From Bacteroidota bacterium (GTDB lineage: Bacteria > Bacteroidota > Bacteroidia > NS11-12g > UBA955): a stretch of DNA of 64,000 bases. A program made the translations under genes and the position numbers. This document shows positions 50,933-59,526 of this stretch, piece by piece (position 1 is the stretch's first letter; every line of letters begins with the position of its first letter). The notes below the pieces were generated by a model. That model was given only the letters and a program-made list of their open reading frames with translations, was not told where the DNA came from and searched no databases. The DNA lies in contig JAMLHC010000005.1 of the NCBI GenBank assembly GCA_023957335.1, positions 248,001 through 312,000 of the forward strand. The letters are read 5' to 3'.

Positions 50933-53572
50933 CTATCTGTCAAACCAGAAACCACGTTTATTAAGTTTCAAATCCTGTAACAGACTTGACTTAGCGCGTA
51001 GCGTAAAGAAGAAACTTTTTCTTTCACCCAAAGGAATCCAATTGAAAGTAAACTGCCAACAGTGAAGGTCTCTCACAAAATCAACAGATGTATATGAAAT
51101 TTCTTTTTTAGTAACATCATACCCTGAAGTAACAGAAATCTTCCAATTTTCTGTCAGACTAAGGTCGCCTGAGAAATTAAAAATGTTTGATACACTTTTT
51201 TTATAGCCATAATTTTCGGAATAGCGCAGTGAGTAGTTTATATTGATATTCCAAGGTACATTAAAATCAATATAGTTGTATGGATACATGGCAATATTGC
51301 GCCATTCTTGATCGGTAAGGATAGTACCGGGTGGCGGTGTATAAACAGGTCTGCCATTTTTGAATGCTTCAGGATTGAGCGCAAATGAAGTGATAAAATT
51401 AGCGCTGTTCCAATGACCCGGGTTCCCATTCTTGGCAATTTGAAGTTTATTTATCTTGCGATTGTTTTCGCGTGCATATAAGTCCAAATCCGCATTTAAT
51501 TGAATGGATAATTTTTTAAACAGAGTAGTACGCGCATTAAAACGCAAATTACTAAAGTTGAAGCTGTCTGCCAAAAAATTATAGTTGCCGTTAATATCAA
51601 AAGATTCAATGATTTTCACATATTTAAAGTCAGAAGAAGTATCGGTTTTGACCACCTTTTTCATTTCAAGATTATTGATGATTGACAAACCTATCATACC
51701 TTGCTTACCCATCCCCGGTCCACCTTTAATGCCCTGTTCAAAAATAGAATAACGTCCCATTTTGCCCAAAGAATCAAGTTGGACATCTCTGTAATAATTA
51801 AAGAAATTTCCCGAAAAGTCTGGGCTGTAACTGAAATTCAAAGTGGGTGTTATTACATGGCGAATGGCTTCAATTTTGGGGTTCTTTCTGAATTTAAATG
51901 TTCCAAATATTCGGGTATTAATTCCGGCATTTGCCGAAAAGCTTGACGCACGTGCAAATCCATTTACATCTTGTATATCAACCTTGTTCTCCAGCGAGTT
52001 AAATTCCTTCCGAATCGTTTTAAAATACCAATATTCATTGTAATTAAAAGAAGGGTTGAATGTGAAATAGTTTTTGAAAAACTTAATAGACGTACTGATA
52101 GGAATTGAATGACTGATTCCATTTCGGAAATCCTGTATTACATCCGGACTGGTTAATAAAGAGTCATAGGTGTTAAGTCTATTGGCAAAATTTGTATTAT
52201 AACTCAACCCTATAGTTTCATACCAACGAGGCTTTCCAACAGCGTTTTTTCTTTTAAATGGTGTAAACCTGGCAACATCAAAATTGATATTAGGCAAATC
52301 CATATTAAATTCACGGGTTTGCGTGTTTTGACTGTGGTTCATTCCTATTCTCAGGTTGTATTTACCACCCGACATCATTTTAGAATAAGATACGGAAGAA
52401 CGATATTGACTTGCCACAATCTGATTAGCATCAAAAGAGTTGTTGAGGTTGTATTGATTGCTGACAATATCAACATCTGCACTAAAGCCCGTGCCCGGCT
52501 TGGCTTTGGCATCCTGACTATGCACCCAGCGAATTTTGTAGTCCGGAGAAATACGGAAGTCTTGCAATCCCCTTTCACCAAAGATATTATAAGCATAGCC
52601 CAGGTTCAAAGAACCGTTGTATTTGTATCGTTTGGCATAACGTGTATTTGAATGAACTCCCCAACTACCTCTGAAATAAAAATCACCCGTCAATGCTTGA
52701 TCTACATAGTCGCTCAAATGAAAATAATAGCCTCCGTTAGTTAAGTTATAGCCACGAGACGCGCTTAATCCGTATTGTGGTATAATGATTCCCGAGGTTT
52801 GTCCTTTTTTGGTAGGAAACAATCCAAAGGGTAAATAAGCCGGCAACGGAACATCTTCTACTACAAGATTAGCCGGTCCAAATACAATCTTGTTATTAGG
52901 AATAATTTTCAGCTTGCGGGCATTCAGATAGAAATGAGGGTGGTCTAATTCACAAGTTGTATATTTTCCAATATCCGTAAAAATCACACCTGTACTATCT
53001 CTAAAAACCCTATTACACAAAATATAGCCTTCTCCTTCTTGCATTTTTACCCCTTGCATTCTACCGCGTTTAGTTGCAAAATTATAATGCATGGTATCTG
53101 CTCCTACTTCTCTTTCATCGTCTTTGAAAACCGGCAAATCCACATAATGCCCGGCACTGTCAACCTTCCCTTTTGCGCGTAGCTCTTTGTTTTCAAAATT
53201 AATTTCAATATAAGCTGCTGCTAGTGCCATTTCACCGTAATCTACTTTTGCAGAGCCATACAAATAAACTCTTTTGTGTCTGAGGTCTAAAATTACGGAG
53301 TCTTTTGCCTGATAGATAACTGCAACCTCAAGCGCATCTTTTGAAATCCTCATTACTTTGCTGTTCTTTGTGCTGTCTATTATGATAGACGTATCAGTGA
53401 GTGCACCCGGCACAATAGAATCCTTTGATATAAAACTTGGAGCACTGATATTTTGCGCAAAAGAAGAAATCCCCAACAACATTATCAATGCTGTTATCCA
53501 CAATGACTTAGGTATATAAAATGGCTTAAATTTTAGGTGGTTCAAAACTGAGGCACTAAAATTGCGTTTCAA
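50933..53572 (-). CDS. lptD: LPS assembly protein LptD-like outer-membrane barrel
   Basis: The 879-residue protein has a signal sequence (hydrophobic stretch about 24-38, FAQ cleavage region), an OstA/LptD N-terminal beta-jellyroll (about 85-260, with LDLRHKRVYLYGSAKVDYG and GADTMHYNFATKRGRMQG), and a long C-terminal barrel (about 290-879) rich in aromatic strands. LptD with LptE inserts LPS into the outer leaflet. The segment LPAYLPFGLFPTKKGQTSG matches the LptD hinge pattern PVFYLPYFxFP. The start is TTG at 53572, 11 nt after a -7 element. It diverges from the amidase gene, a familiar Bacteroidota arrangement. Confidence 0.88.
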   Translation of the reverse strand: MKRNFSASVLNHLKFKPFYIPKSLWITALIMLLGISSFAQNISAPSFISKDSIVPGALTDTSIIIDSTKNSKVMRISKDALEVAVIYQAKDSVILDLRHKRVYLYGSAKVDYGEMALAAAYIEINFENKELRAKGKVDSAGHYVDLPVFKDDEREVGADTMHYNFATKRGRMQGVKMQEGEGYILCNRVFRDSTGVIFTDIGKYTTCELDHPHFYLNARKLKIIPNNKIVFGPANLVVEDVPLPAYLPFGLFPTKKGQTSGIIIPQYGLSASRGYNLTNGGYYFHLSDYVDQALTGDFYFRGSWGVHSNTRYAKRYKYNGSLNLGYAYNIFGERGLQDFRISPDYKIRWVHSQDAKAKPGTGFSADVDIVSNQYNLNNSFDANQIVASQYRSSVSYSKMMSGGKYNLRIGMNHSQNTQTREFNMDLPNINFDVARFTPFKRKNAVGKPRWYETIGLSYNTNFANRLNTYDSLLTSPDVIQDFRNGISHSIPISTSIKFFKNYFTFNPSFNYNEYWYFKTIRKEFNSLENKVDIQDVNGFARASSFSANAGINTRIFGTFKFRKNPKIEAIRHVITPTLNFSYSPDFSGNFFNYYRDVQLDSLGKMGRYSIFEQGIKGGPGMGKQGMIGLSIINNLEMKKVVKTDTSSDFKYVKIIESFDINGNYNFLADSFNFSNLRFNARTTLFKKLSIQLNADLDLYARENNRKINKLQIAKNGNPGHWNSANFITSFALNPEAFKNGRPVYTPPPGTILTDQEWRNIAMYPYNYIDFNVPWNININYSLRYSENYGYKKSVSNIFNFSGDLSLTENWKISVTSGYDVTKKEISYTSVDFVRDLHCWQFTFNWIPLGERKSFFFTLRAKSSLLQDLKLNKRGFWFDR

Positions 53573-53583
53573 AATTAGGGTGG

Positions 53584-53591
53584 CAAAGCTA
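53584..53591 (-). promoter_or_regulatory. -7 promoter element of lptD
   Basis: TAGCTTTG on the minus strand matches TAnnTTTG and lies 11 nt before the TTG start at 53572, which supports that start. Confidence 0.55.
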
Positions 53592-53636
53592 AGACAAAAA
53601 AACAGGCATTAACCACCATTTATTAGTAAGTAAAAA

Positions 53637-54434
53637 ATGAAAAATACACTAGTTTGGATTCTGTTGTTGAGTGCTATTGTTCATGCGGCATTTTTGGAAG
53701 TTGACACTAACAAGCAGGACAAAAAATTTACAGTTATAATCGACCCCGGTCATGGAGGAAAGGATCCCGGAGGGCAAAGTGGCGGCTTTAACGAAAAAGA
53801 TGTTGTACTTGCCGTTGCCAAAAAATTAGGAAAATATATAAATGACAGTTTGAGCGAAATCAATGTTGTTTTTACTCGCAACAAAGACGTGTTTATTGAA
53901 TTGTCGGAACGATCAAAAATTGCAAACAAAGCCAATGGTGATTTATTTATTTCCATTCACAGCAATGCCAATGATAACAAAGATGCCGATGGCACTGAAA
54001 CCTTTGTGATGGGAACACACAAGAATGAAGGTTGGCTTGCGGTGGCTAAACGCGAAAATGCCTCTATCTTATTGGAAGCAGACTATCAGCACAATGAAAG
54101 CTATGGTGGTTTTGACCCTAATTCACCCGTGGGACATATTATCTTTTCTTTGTACCAGAACGCTTACATATCTAAAAGCCTTGAAATAGCAGAGGATGTT
54201 GAATTAGAATTTCACAAACATACAACGATGAAAAGCAGAGGTGTAAAACAAGCCGGCTTCCTTGTGCTGTGGAAGACCTCTATGCCGAGTGTCTTGATTG
54301 AAATTGGGTTTCTTACCAATCCAAAAGACCGCGCTAATATGACTTCTGACAACGGTCAAGACAAAATAGCTCTTGCTATTTACAAAGCCTTTAAGAAATA
54401 TCACACCCAAACAACTTCCCAAAATAGCAAATAG
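53637..54434 (+). CDS. N-acetylmuramoyl-L-alanine amidase (Amidase_3)
   Basis: The 265-residue exported amidase has a short signal peptide (about 1-18) and an Amidase_3 catalytic domain. The zinc ligands are His 39 in IDPGHGGKDPG, Glu 53 in FNEKDVVL and the His in FISIHSNAN; the catalytic Glu is in VLIEIGFLTN near the end. It cleaves the amide bond between MurNAc and the stem peptide in the periplasm, aiding cell separation. It is followed after 53 bp by the MlaD-like gene. No LysM or other wall-binding domain is present. Confidence 0.93.
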   Translation: MKNTLVWILLLSAIVHAAFLEVDTNKQDKKFTVIIDPGHGGKDPGGQSGGFNEKDVVLAVAKKLGKYINDSLSEINVVFTRNKDVFIELSERSKIANKANGDLFISIHSNANDNKDADGTETFVMGTHKNEGWLAVAKRENASILLEADYQHNESYGGFDPNSPVGHIIFSLYQNAYISKSLEIAEDVELEFHKHTTMKSRGVKQAGFLVLWKTSMPSVLIEIGFLTNPKDRANMTSDNGQDKIALAIYKAFKKYHTQTTSQNSK

Positions 54435-54448
54435 AAATATTAAATTAT

Positions 54449-54456
54449 TACTTTTG
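54449..54456 (+). promoter_or_regulatory. -7 promoter element of the MlaD-like gene
   Basis: TACTTTTG matches TAnnTTTG exactly, 31 nt before the TTG start at 54488 and just past the amidase stop. Confidence 0.5.
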
Positions 54457-54487
54457 CAGACCTTTTTCAAACTCAATATTCTACAAA

Positions 54488-55456
54488 TTGAAAGTATCAA
54501 ACGAAAGTAAAATCGGAGCTCTTACCGCGATAGCAATCACTTTCCTTATTCTCGGATATAATTACATGGCAAATGAAGGCGATATGTTTAAACCCAAAAC
54601 ATATTACATTGCTGTATATGACCAAACTCCGGGACTTAGAAAAGGTCAAAGTGTTTTATTAAATGGATACAAAGTGGGATATATTAACTCTCTTTCTCGC
54701 GATACCAAAAAAAACAAGATTGTTACTGTCCTTAAAATTGTTGAACCGCTTGATGTACCTATCCATTCTACTGCCGAAATTATTTCGGAGGGCTTAATGG
54801 GTGGCAAAGCAATCAAACTGATTTTGAATGACAACTATGATAGTTATATGAAATCAGGTGATACGCTTCTTTCACATACAGAAGTATCTATTCTAGACGA
54901 AATTACACAGTCATTTGAACCTATTGCAAAAAAGATTGAAAGAATAGTGGATTATCTTGATTCAGTAGTAATTAAAACCGGTAAAGTACAAGGAGCTATT
55001 ACTAAAACTACGGATGTAATGACTTCTATTGAAAATTTGGCAAATAAAAGCGCTCACTTGGTTGAAGCCAACAATGACAATATTACCAAAACTCTCGAAA
55101 GCATTAAATTATTATCTACTGAACTTGCATCAAAACGAAATGAACTTTCCAAAACCCTTGACAACCTTGGAGAGTTTTCTAATTCGTTAGCCAAATCTGA
55201 CATCATTGCCAAACTTGATGCAACACTTGCCAATATTAGTTCTATCACTCAAAAACTTGATAATGGCACCGGAACTGCTGGGAAATTTGTGAATGATACT
55301 GAGTTATATGAAAAACTAAATGCTACCCTTGCTGACCTAAATAAACTGTTAATTGACATTAACAAATACCCTGAAAAGTATGTACCAATGCCTTGGGGAA
55401 AAAAGCAAAGAAAAGATGCCAAGAAAAAGAGCAGTCAAGAAAGTTATAATAAATAA
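54488..55456 (+). CDS. mlaD: MlaD/MCE-domain lipid-transport protein
   Basis: The 322-residue protein has a single N-terminal TM helix (about 9-25), an MCE domain (about 38-115, with YDQTPGLRKGQSVLLNGYKVGYI and AEIISEGLMGGKAIKLIL), then a long helical region (about 130-290) and a basic tail. MlaD hexamers bind phospholipids between the membranes as part of an ABC system (MlaEFD). The permease and ATPase genes are not adjacent here. The start is TTG at 54488; the resulting MKVSNESKIG N-terminus is typical of Bacteroidota MlaD-like proteins. Confidence 0.9.
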   Translation: MKVSNESKIGALTAIAITFLILGYNYMANEGDMFKPKTYYIAVYDQTPGLRKGQSVLLNGYKVGYINSLSRDTKKNKIVTVLKIVEPLDVPIHSTAEIISEGLMGGKAIKLILNDNYDSYMKSGDTLLSHTEVSILDEITQSFEPIAKKIERIVDYLDSVVIKTGKVQGAITKTTDVMTSIENLANKSAHLVEANNDNITKTLESIKLLSTELASKRNELSKTLDNLGEFSNSLAKSDIIAKLDATLANISSITQKLDNGTGTAGKFVNDTELYEKLNATLADLNKLLIDINKYPEKYVPMPWGKKQRKDAKKKSSQESYNK

Positions 55457-55490
55457 CTTTTATAACCGACTTCTTTTCCGCATTTAACCA

Positions 55491-55526
55491 TTTCTTTAAG
55501 AAATCATTATTCTATCAGTATCTTTG
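55491..55526 (+). promoter_or_regulatory. promoter of the flavin reductase gene with upstream palindrome
   Basis: TATCTTTG (55519-55526) matches TAnnTTTG and ends 8 nt before the ATG at 55535. TTTCTT-T-AAGAAA (55491-55503), a perfect 13-bp palindrome, sits where a -33 element would be. Its role is unknown. Confidence 0.5.
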
Positions 55527-55534
55527 AACGCTCT

Positions 55535-56383
55535 ATGCTAACAATCAACGCAAAAGAACAATCAATTCCGGTCGTACACAGATATTTACTTGGAGCAGTG
55601 GGTCCGCGTCCAATCTGTTTTGCAAGCACAATAGACAAAGCTGGGAATAGAAATTTAGCACCATTTAGTTTTTTTAACGTTTTTAGCGCCAACCCTCCTA
55701 TTGCTATTTTCTCACCTGCTCGAAGCGGTCGTACACAAACAACTAAACATACGCATGAGAATGTAAAGGAAGTTCCCGAAGTGGTTATTAATGTAGTGGA
55801 TTATGCAATGCTTCATCAGGTTACACTTGCCGGATGTCCCTATCCCAAAGGCACCGATGAGTTTGTAAAAGCCGGTTTTACACCCCTTAAATCCGAACTT
55901 GTCCGCCCCGACAGGGTAAAAGAAAGTCCGGTACAAATGGAGTGTGAAGTGTTGGAAGTAAAGGAATTGGGCACAGGTGGTGCAGCGGGCAACCTGATTA
56001 TCTGCGAAGTTAAACTCATTCATATTCGAGAAGATGTATTGGATGAAAACCAAATGATAGACCAAAGCAAAATTGATTTATTGGCTCGTATGGGAGGAAA
56101 CTGGTATTGTCGTGCACATGGAGATGCTATTTTCGAACTGAAACGACATGAAGTTAACTGTGGAGTGGGTATAGACGCATTGCCCATACACATAAGAAAC
56201 AGTAGCAAACTCACAGGAAATCATTTAGGTCAAATGGGAAACCTTATCCAATTGCCGAATGAAGAAGAAGTTAAAGCTGCTGCTTTGAAATATAACAATA
56301 TCAACAACAAAGAAGATGTTGCCATAACCTTGCTTGCCAAAGGAGAAACCTCTGAGGCGTTGGCATTGTTGATGACTCAATAG
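55535..56383 (+). CDS. flavin reductase-like domain protein
   Basis: The 282-residue protein has an FMN-binding split-barrel (flavin reductase-like) domain in residues about 1-200: GAVGPRPICFASTIDKAGN, NLAPFSFFNVFSANPPIAIFS and VINVVDYAMLHQV are characteristic. The last 80 residues are an unassigned extension. Such proteins reduce flavin with NAD(P)H for a partner monooxygenase, but members of this subgroup (DIM6/NTAB-like) have no proved role, and no oxygenase is adjacent. It has its own promoter with a very short leader. Confidence 0.85.
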   Translation: MLTINAKEQSIPVVHRYLLGAVGPRPICFASTIDKAGNRNLAPFSFFNVFSANPPIAIFSPARSGRTQTTKHTHENVKEVPEVVINVVDYAMLHQVTLAGCPYPKGTDEFVKAGFTPLKSELVRPDRVKESPVQMECEVLEVKELGTGGAAGNLIICEVKLIHIREDVLDENQMIDQSKIDLLARMGGNWYCRAHGDAIFELKRHEVNCGVGIDALPIHIRNSSKLTGNHLGQMGNLIQLPNEEEVKAAALKYNNINNKEDVAITLLAKGETSEALALLMTQ

Positions 56384-56416
56384 AAATACAGATTTAGAAT
56401 TAAAATATAGATAGAG

Positions 56417-57514
56417 ATGAAAACATATAAAGTAATCGGATTAATGAGTGGAAGTTCTATGGACGGAGTGGACATTGCCTATTGCCATTTTACCGAAAGT
56501 AATGGACAATGGTCTTTTAAAATCACTCATACTGAAACAGTCCCTTATAATGAAAAATGGCGTATAAGACTTTCACAGTTGCGCAGACAAAATGCTCTTA
56601 CGTACGTCAAAACTGATGTATTCTATGGACATTATTTGGGTGGTTTAGTTAAAGATTTTATTTCCAAAAATAATCTTAGTGACGTGGACTTTATAGCTTC
56701 TCACGGTCATACGGTATTTCACAACCCTGAAATAAAAATTACAGCTCAAGTGGGTGACGGAGCCAGCCTTTCTGCTATTGCAGGGCTGCCTGTTGTGAAT
56801 GATTTCAGACGGGCTGATGTTGCCAAAGGTGGAGAAGGTGCACCCCTTGTTACCATTGGCGACAAAGTGCTTTTTGGCGAATATGATTATTGTATTAATT
56901 TGGGAGGATTTGCCAATATTTCCGGCAACGACTCTTCAGGTAACAGAGTATCTTTTGATATCAGCCCATGCAATATTCCGTTAAACAGAATTGCACGCGA
57001 CCTCGGCAAAGATTATGACGAAAATGGTCAAATTGCCGAAAATGGCAGAGTGGACTATGAATTATTAGGTTCTCTAAATGCTGTCGAATACTACAAACAA
57101 CCCTACCCCAAGAGCCTTAACAGAGATTGGATAAATCAAGAGTTTTGGGGGATTGTACGAGACTTTGCAGACCTGAATGCAGAAACTAAGATGAGAACAA
57201 TGGTGGACCATATTGCTGTCCAAATTGCAAATGCAATCAACCTATTGTCCGAAAATAATAGCAACGGAAAAAAAGTCTTGTTAACCGGTGGAGGGGCTTT
57301 CAACAATGTTTTAGTAGAACACATCCGCACTCATTCTGAGGCTGAAATAATTATTCCTGAAAATGATATTGTGAACTTCAAAGAAGCTCTTGTATTTGCT
57401 TTTCTGGGTATTCTCAGAGTGCAAAATCAGGTTAATACGCTGAAAGCAGGAACCGGTGCATCATCCGACAGTATAGGCGGTGGTTTGCACGGAAACTTTT
57501 CAGGATTAATATAA
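56417..57514 (+). CDS. anmK: anhydro-N-acetylmuramic acid kinase
   Basis: The 365-residue AnmK has GLMSGSSMDGVDIA (ATP phosphate loop, residues 8-21), SHGHTVFHNP, GDGASLSAIAGLPVVNDFRRADVAKGGEGAPL with the catalytic Asp, NLGGFANIS and LLTGGGAFNN. It phosphorylates 1,6-anhydro-MurNAc released from peptidoglycan to MurNAc-6-phosphate for recycling. It complements the amidase and Ddl genes of the window in wall metabolism. It starts 33 bp after the flavin reductase gene; no separate promoter is evident. Confidence 0.95.
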   Translation: MKTYKVIGLMSGSSMDGVDIAYCHFTESNGQWSFKITHTETVPYNEKWRIRLSQLRRQNALTYVKTDVFYGHYLGGLVKDFISKNNLSDVDFIASHGHTVFHNPEIKITAQVGDGASLSAIAGLPVVNDFRRADVAKGGEGAPLVTIGDKVLFGEYDYCINLGGFANISGNDSSGNRVSFDISPCNIPLNRIARDLGKDYDENGQIAENGRVDYELLGSLNAVEYYKQPYPKSLNRDWINQEFWGIVRDFADLNAETKMRTMVDHIAVQIANAINLLSENNSNGKKVLLTGGGAFNNVLVEHIRTHSEAEIIIPENDIVNFKEALVFAFLGILRVQNQVNTLKAGTGASSDSIGGGLHGNFSGLI

Positions 57515-57524
57515 TCAATAAAAT

Positions 57525-57545
57525 GTTTACCTTTGTTGAGTAAAC
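57525..57545 (+). promoter_or_regulatory. promoter of the lipoprotein-dehydrogenase pair inside an inverted repeat
   Basis: The -7 element TACCTTTG (57528-57535), 20 nt before the ATG at 57556, is embedded in the perfect inverted repeat GTTTAC (57525-57530), 9 bp, GTAAAC (57540-57545). A protein bound there would cover the promoter. Confidence 0.5.
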
Positions 57546-57555
57546 TATCTCATAT

Positions 57556-58098
57556 ATGAGAAAACTATTGTTAATGCTGTTGCTGGTTCCCTTTGTTTTT
57601 GTAACGAATGGTTGCAAAAAGAACGGCAAAAAACTGATTACTATTCCGGTTGATATGAGTTTTAACACTCCCTATCCCACACCTGAAATAATGGATATTG
57701 ACACCCTCTTATCGTTTGAGACCTATCGTTTTCCAACAGGAATTGATGCCTACTTAGTGCCCAAAAATTCATCGAAAGAATTATTACAAGATGTTTTTCT
57801 TGACAAAATGGATATGCAAATTGTGCTCAACGACAGTACTACCTTTGATGTTCTTAAACAGATTGATGTTTATTTGTCTGCCGATGGTATGACTGAAACT
57901 TTGGGAGCCTATTTGCATGAAGTACCCCAAACAGGGCTTTTGTCTATCTCACTCACTCCAACAGGTAATAACATGAAAAATTATCTCAAAAAAGACGAAT
58001 TTTTCCTTGTCATTAAAATGGTGTTGCGCAAGCCATTACCCAAAAATACTTATATGACAATTAAGACTAAATTTAAGGGAACGGCAGGTGTTTTATGA
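57556..58098 (+). CDS. predicted lipoprotein of unknown function
   Basis: The 180-residue protein has a lipoprotein signal peptide (MRKLLLMLLLVPFVFVTNGC, lipidation Cys at about residue 20). The rest is mixed alpha/beta with no family I recognise; a segment reads KDEFFLVIKMVLRKPLPKNTYMTIKTKF at the end, suggesting a beta-sandwich. The residue after the Cys is Lys, so outer-membrane sorting is plausible for a Bacteroidota lipoprotein but not sure. It is coupled by ATGA to the dehydrogenase-like gene. Its promoter lies inside an inverted repeat. Confidence 0.6.
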   Translation: MRKLLLMLLLVPFVFVTNGCKKNGKKLITIPVDMSFNTPYPTPEIMDIDTLLSFETYRFPTGIDAYLVPKNSSKELLQDVFLDKMDMQIVLNDSTTFDVLKQIDVYLSADGMTETLGAYLHEVPQTGLLSISLTPTGNNMKNYLKKDEFFLVIKMVLRKPLPKNTYMTIKTKFKGTAGVL

Positions 58099-59381
58099 GT
58101 GTTCTTGAAAGGCGTTTAAGTAAATTTACAGCAAAGAAACCCGAAATAGTTTTTGAATGGAAAGACAGACTATCCAAAGCAGAAGGCTGGCTGGTAATTA
58201 ATTCCGTAAAAAATGGTGCTGCTCTTGCTCAAACTATTATTAGAAAAGGGATTACTAAAGAAGAACTTGAGCAATATGCTAAAAAATCAGAAATTAAATT
58301 AACCATCAGCGGACCACCCGTTGGTGGCGCAGCCATTGGTTTGAATTTTGACCGAGAGGATACACGTTATCAATCCATTATAGAACGATTTTTTAAAACC
58401 CTCACACCTATTCTCAAAAGCTATTGTGGAGTGGAAGCCGTTGAAAATATTACCGCCAATGAAATTGAAATGCTTTGCAATCAAATGGGCTTATTACATC
58501 CCTGGGAAGGCATTGTAGAGGGGTATCTTTCCTACACTCCCGATAATAAATTTAAGAGCACAATCCGCGCTTTACAAGGATTTGAGCCCTATAACACAGA
58601 AGAAAAGTTGGCAAGTATCAGCCGTTTGCAACAAAGGCACGATATCGAATTAACTGATGAGCGTTTTATTCCCAATCCCTTAGAAAAATTTACAGTTGAT
58701 GAAATCATTGACGGTTGGGGAATTGCAGAATCCGTAAGGCATTATTACATGATTTATGGTGGTTTTATTAATAACAAGTTTGTGTTGATACAAGGCTGGA
58801 ATCCTGTGGCATTTGCGGCAGCTTACTTCCTTTGTAAATATGGTGCGTTGGTAGTAGGAATATTGGATGAGTCTGGTTCTGTAATAAATGAAAAAGGAAT
58901 GAATCATGAGGATATTAGCCGAATGTACACCCGCCACAACAAAAACAGATTGGAAAGTACAGCTAAGATCAGCTTTGATAAATCCTCTCAAAGGTTTTTT
59001 GATATTCCGGCAGAGATATTTATTGCAGCCTCTCCCACGCTTGCAATTTCAAAATCACAAGCGGCACAAATAATCAAATCAGGGATTGAAGTTATTTCGT
59101 GCGGCACAGACAGACCATTTGATGAGAATAGTTATATGGAAGAGATTGCTTCTGAACTTGATTCAAAATGTTCCGTCATACATCCAATCATATCCAAAAG
59201 TGGCAGCGCAAGAGTACCGGCATTTCTATTAAAAAAGGAAGCCCAAACGAATGATATGGCTATTATCAAAGATGTATCAGAGATTGTCAGACAAAGTATT
59301 ATGCGTTTGCACCAATTCAATCCGAGGCGTACAGGAATATTTTCCAAAGCCCTTGAATTGTCCTTGACAGATTTGGTTTAA
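58095..59381 (+). CDS. degenerate Glu/Leu/Phe/Val dehydrogenase-like protein
   Basis: The 428-residue protein resembles amino acid dehydrogenases (ELFV family): an N-terminal half with TISGPPVGGAAIGLNFDRED at about 73-92, then a Rossmann-like domain with FVLIQGWNPVAFAAAYFLCK near 235. In the active enzymes the first motif is GGAKGG, with a catalytic Lys; here it reads GGAAIG. The dinucleotide-binding glycines (GxGxxG) are also altered (GWNPVA). It may therefore not be a working dehydrogenase. It overlaps the lipoprotein stop (ATGA) and ends just before tRNA-Pro. A binding or regulatory role is inference. Confidence 0.65.
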   Translation: MSVLERRLSKFTAKKPEIVFEWKDRLSKAEGWLVINSVKNGAALAQTIIRKGITKEELEQYAKKSEIKLTISGPPVGGAAIGLNFDREDTRYQSIIERFFKTLTPILKSYCGVEAVENITANEIEMLCNQMGLLHPWEGIVEGYLSYTPDNKFKSTIRALQGFEPYNTEEKLASISRLQQRHDIELTDERFIPNPLEKFTVDEIIDGWGIAESVRHYYMIYGGFINNKFVLIQGWNPVAFAAAYFLCKYGALVVGILDESGSVINEKGMNHEDISRMYTRHNKNRLESTAKISFDKSSQRFFDIPAEIFIAASPTLAISKSQAAQIIKSGIEVISCGTDRPFDENSYMEEIASELDSKCSVIHPIISKSGSARVPAFLLKKEAQTNDMAIIKDVSEIVRQSIMRLHQFNPRRTGIFSKALELSLTDLV

Positions 59382-59393
59382 TAATTATATTTG
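59364..59393 (+). promoter_or_regulatory. tRNA-Pro promoter
   Basis: TTG (59364-59366), a 19-bp spacer and TATATTTG (59386-59393) form a complete -33/-7 promoter 19 nt before the tRNA. It overlaps the last codons of the dehydrogenase-like gene. Confidence 0.7.
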
Positions 59394-59412
59394 CAGCCCT
59401 CAAAAACGAGTT

Positions 59413-59486
59413 CGGGATGTGGCTCAGCCCGGTAGAGCACTCGCATGGGGTGCGAGGGGTCGCTGGTTCGAATCCAGTCATCCCGA
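59413..59486 (+). tRNA. tRNA-Pro (GGG)
   Basis: The 74-nt cloverleaf has acceptor CGGGATG/CATCCCG (7 bp), D arm GCTC/GAGC with the AGCCCGGTA loop, anticodon stem CTCGC/GCGAG with loop ATGGGGT and anticodon GGG, T arm CTGG-TTCGAAT-CCAG, and discriminator A. CCA is not encoded. Confidence 0.96.
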
Positions 59487-59494
59487 CAGAACTC

Positions 59495-59526
59495 AAAAAG
59501 TCCCGCTTCCAAGCGGGACTTTTTTT
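59495..59526. terminator. bidirectional terminator between tRNA-Pro and the GT-C gene
   Basis: AAAAAGTCCCGCTT (59495-59508) pairs perfectly with AAGCGGGACTTTTT (59511-59524), a 14-bp stem with a 2-nt loop and T-tracts on both strands. It ends the tRNA transcript. The stop codon of the minus-strand membrane glycosyltransferase (59525-59527) overlaps its edge. Confidence 0.9.
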
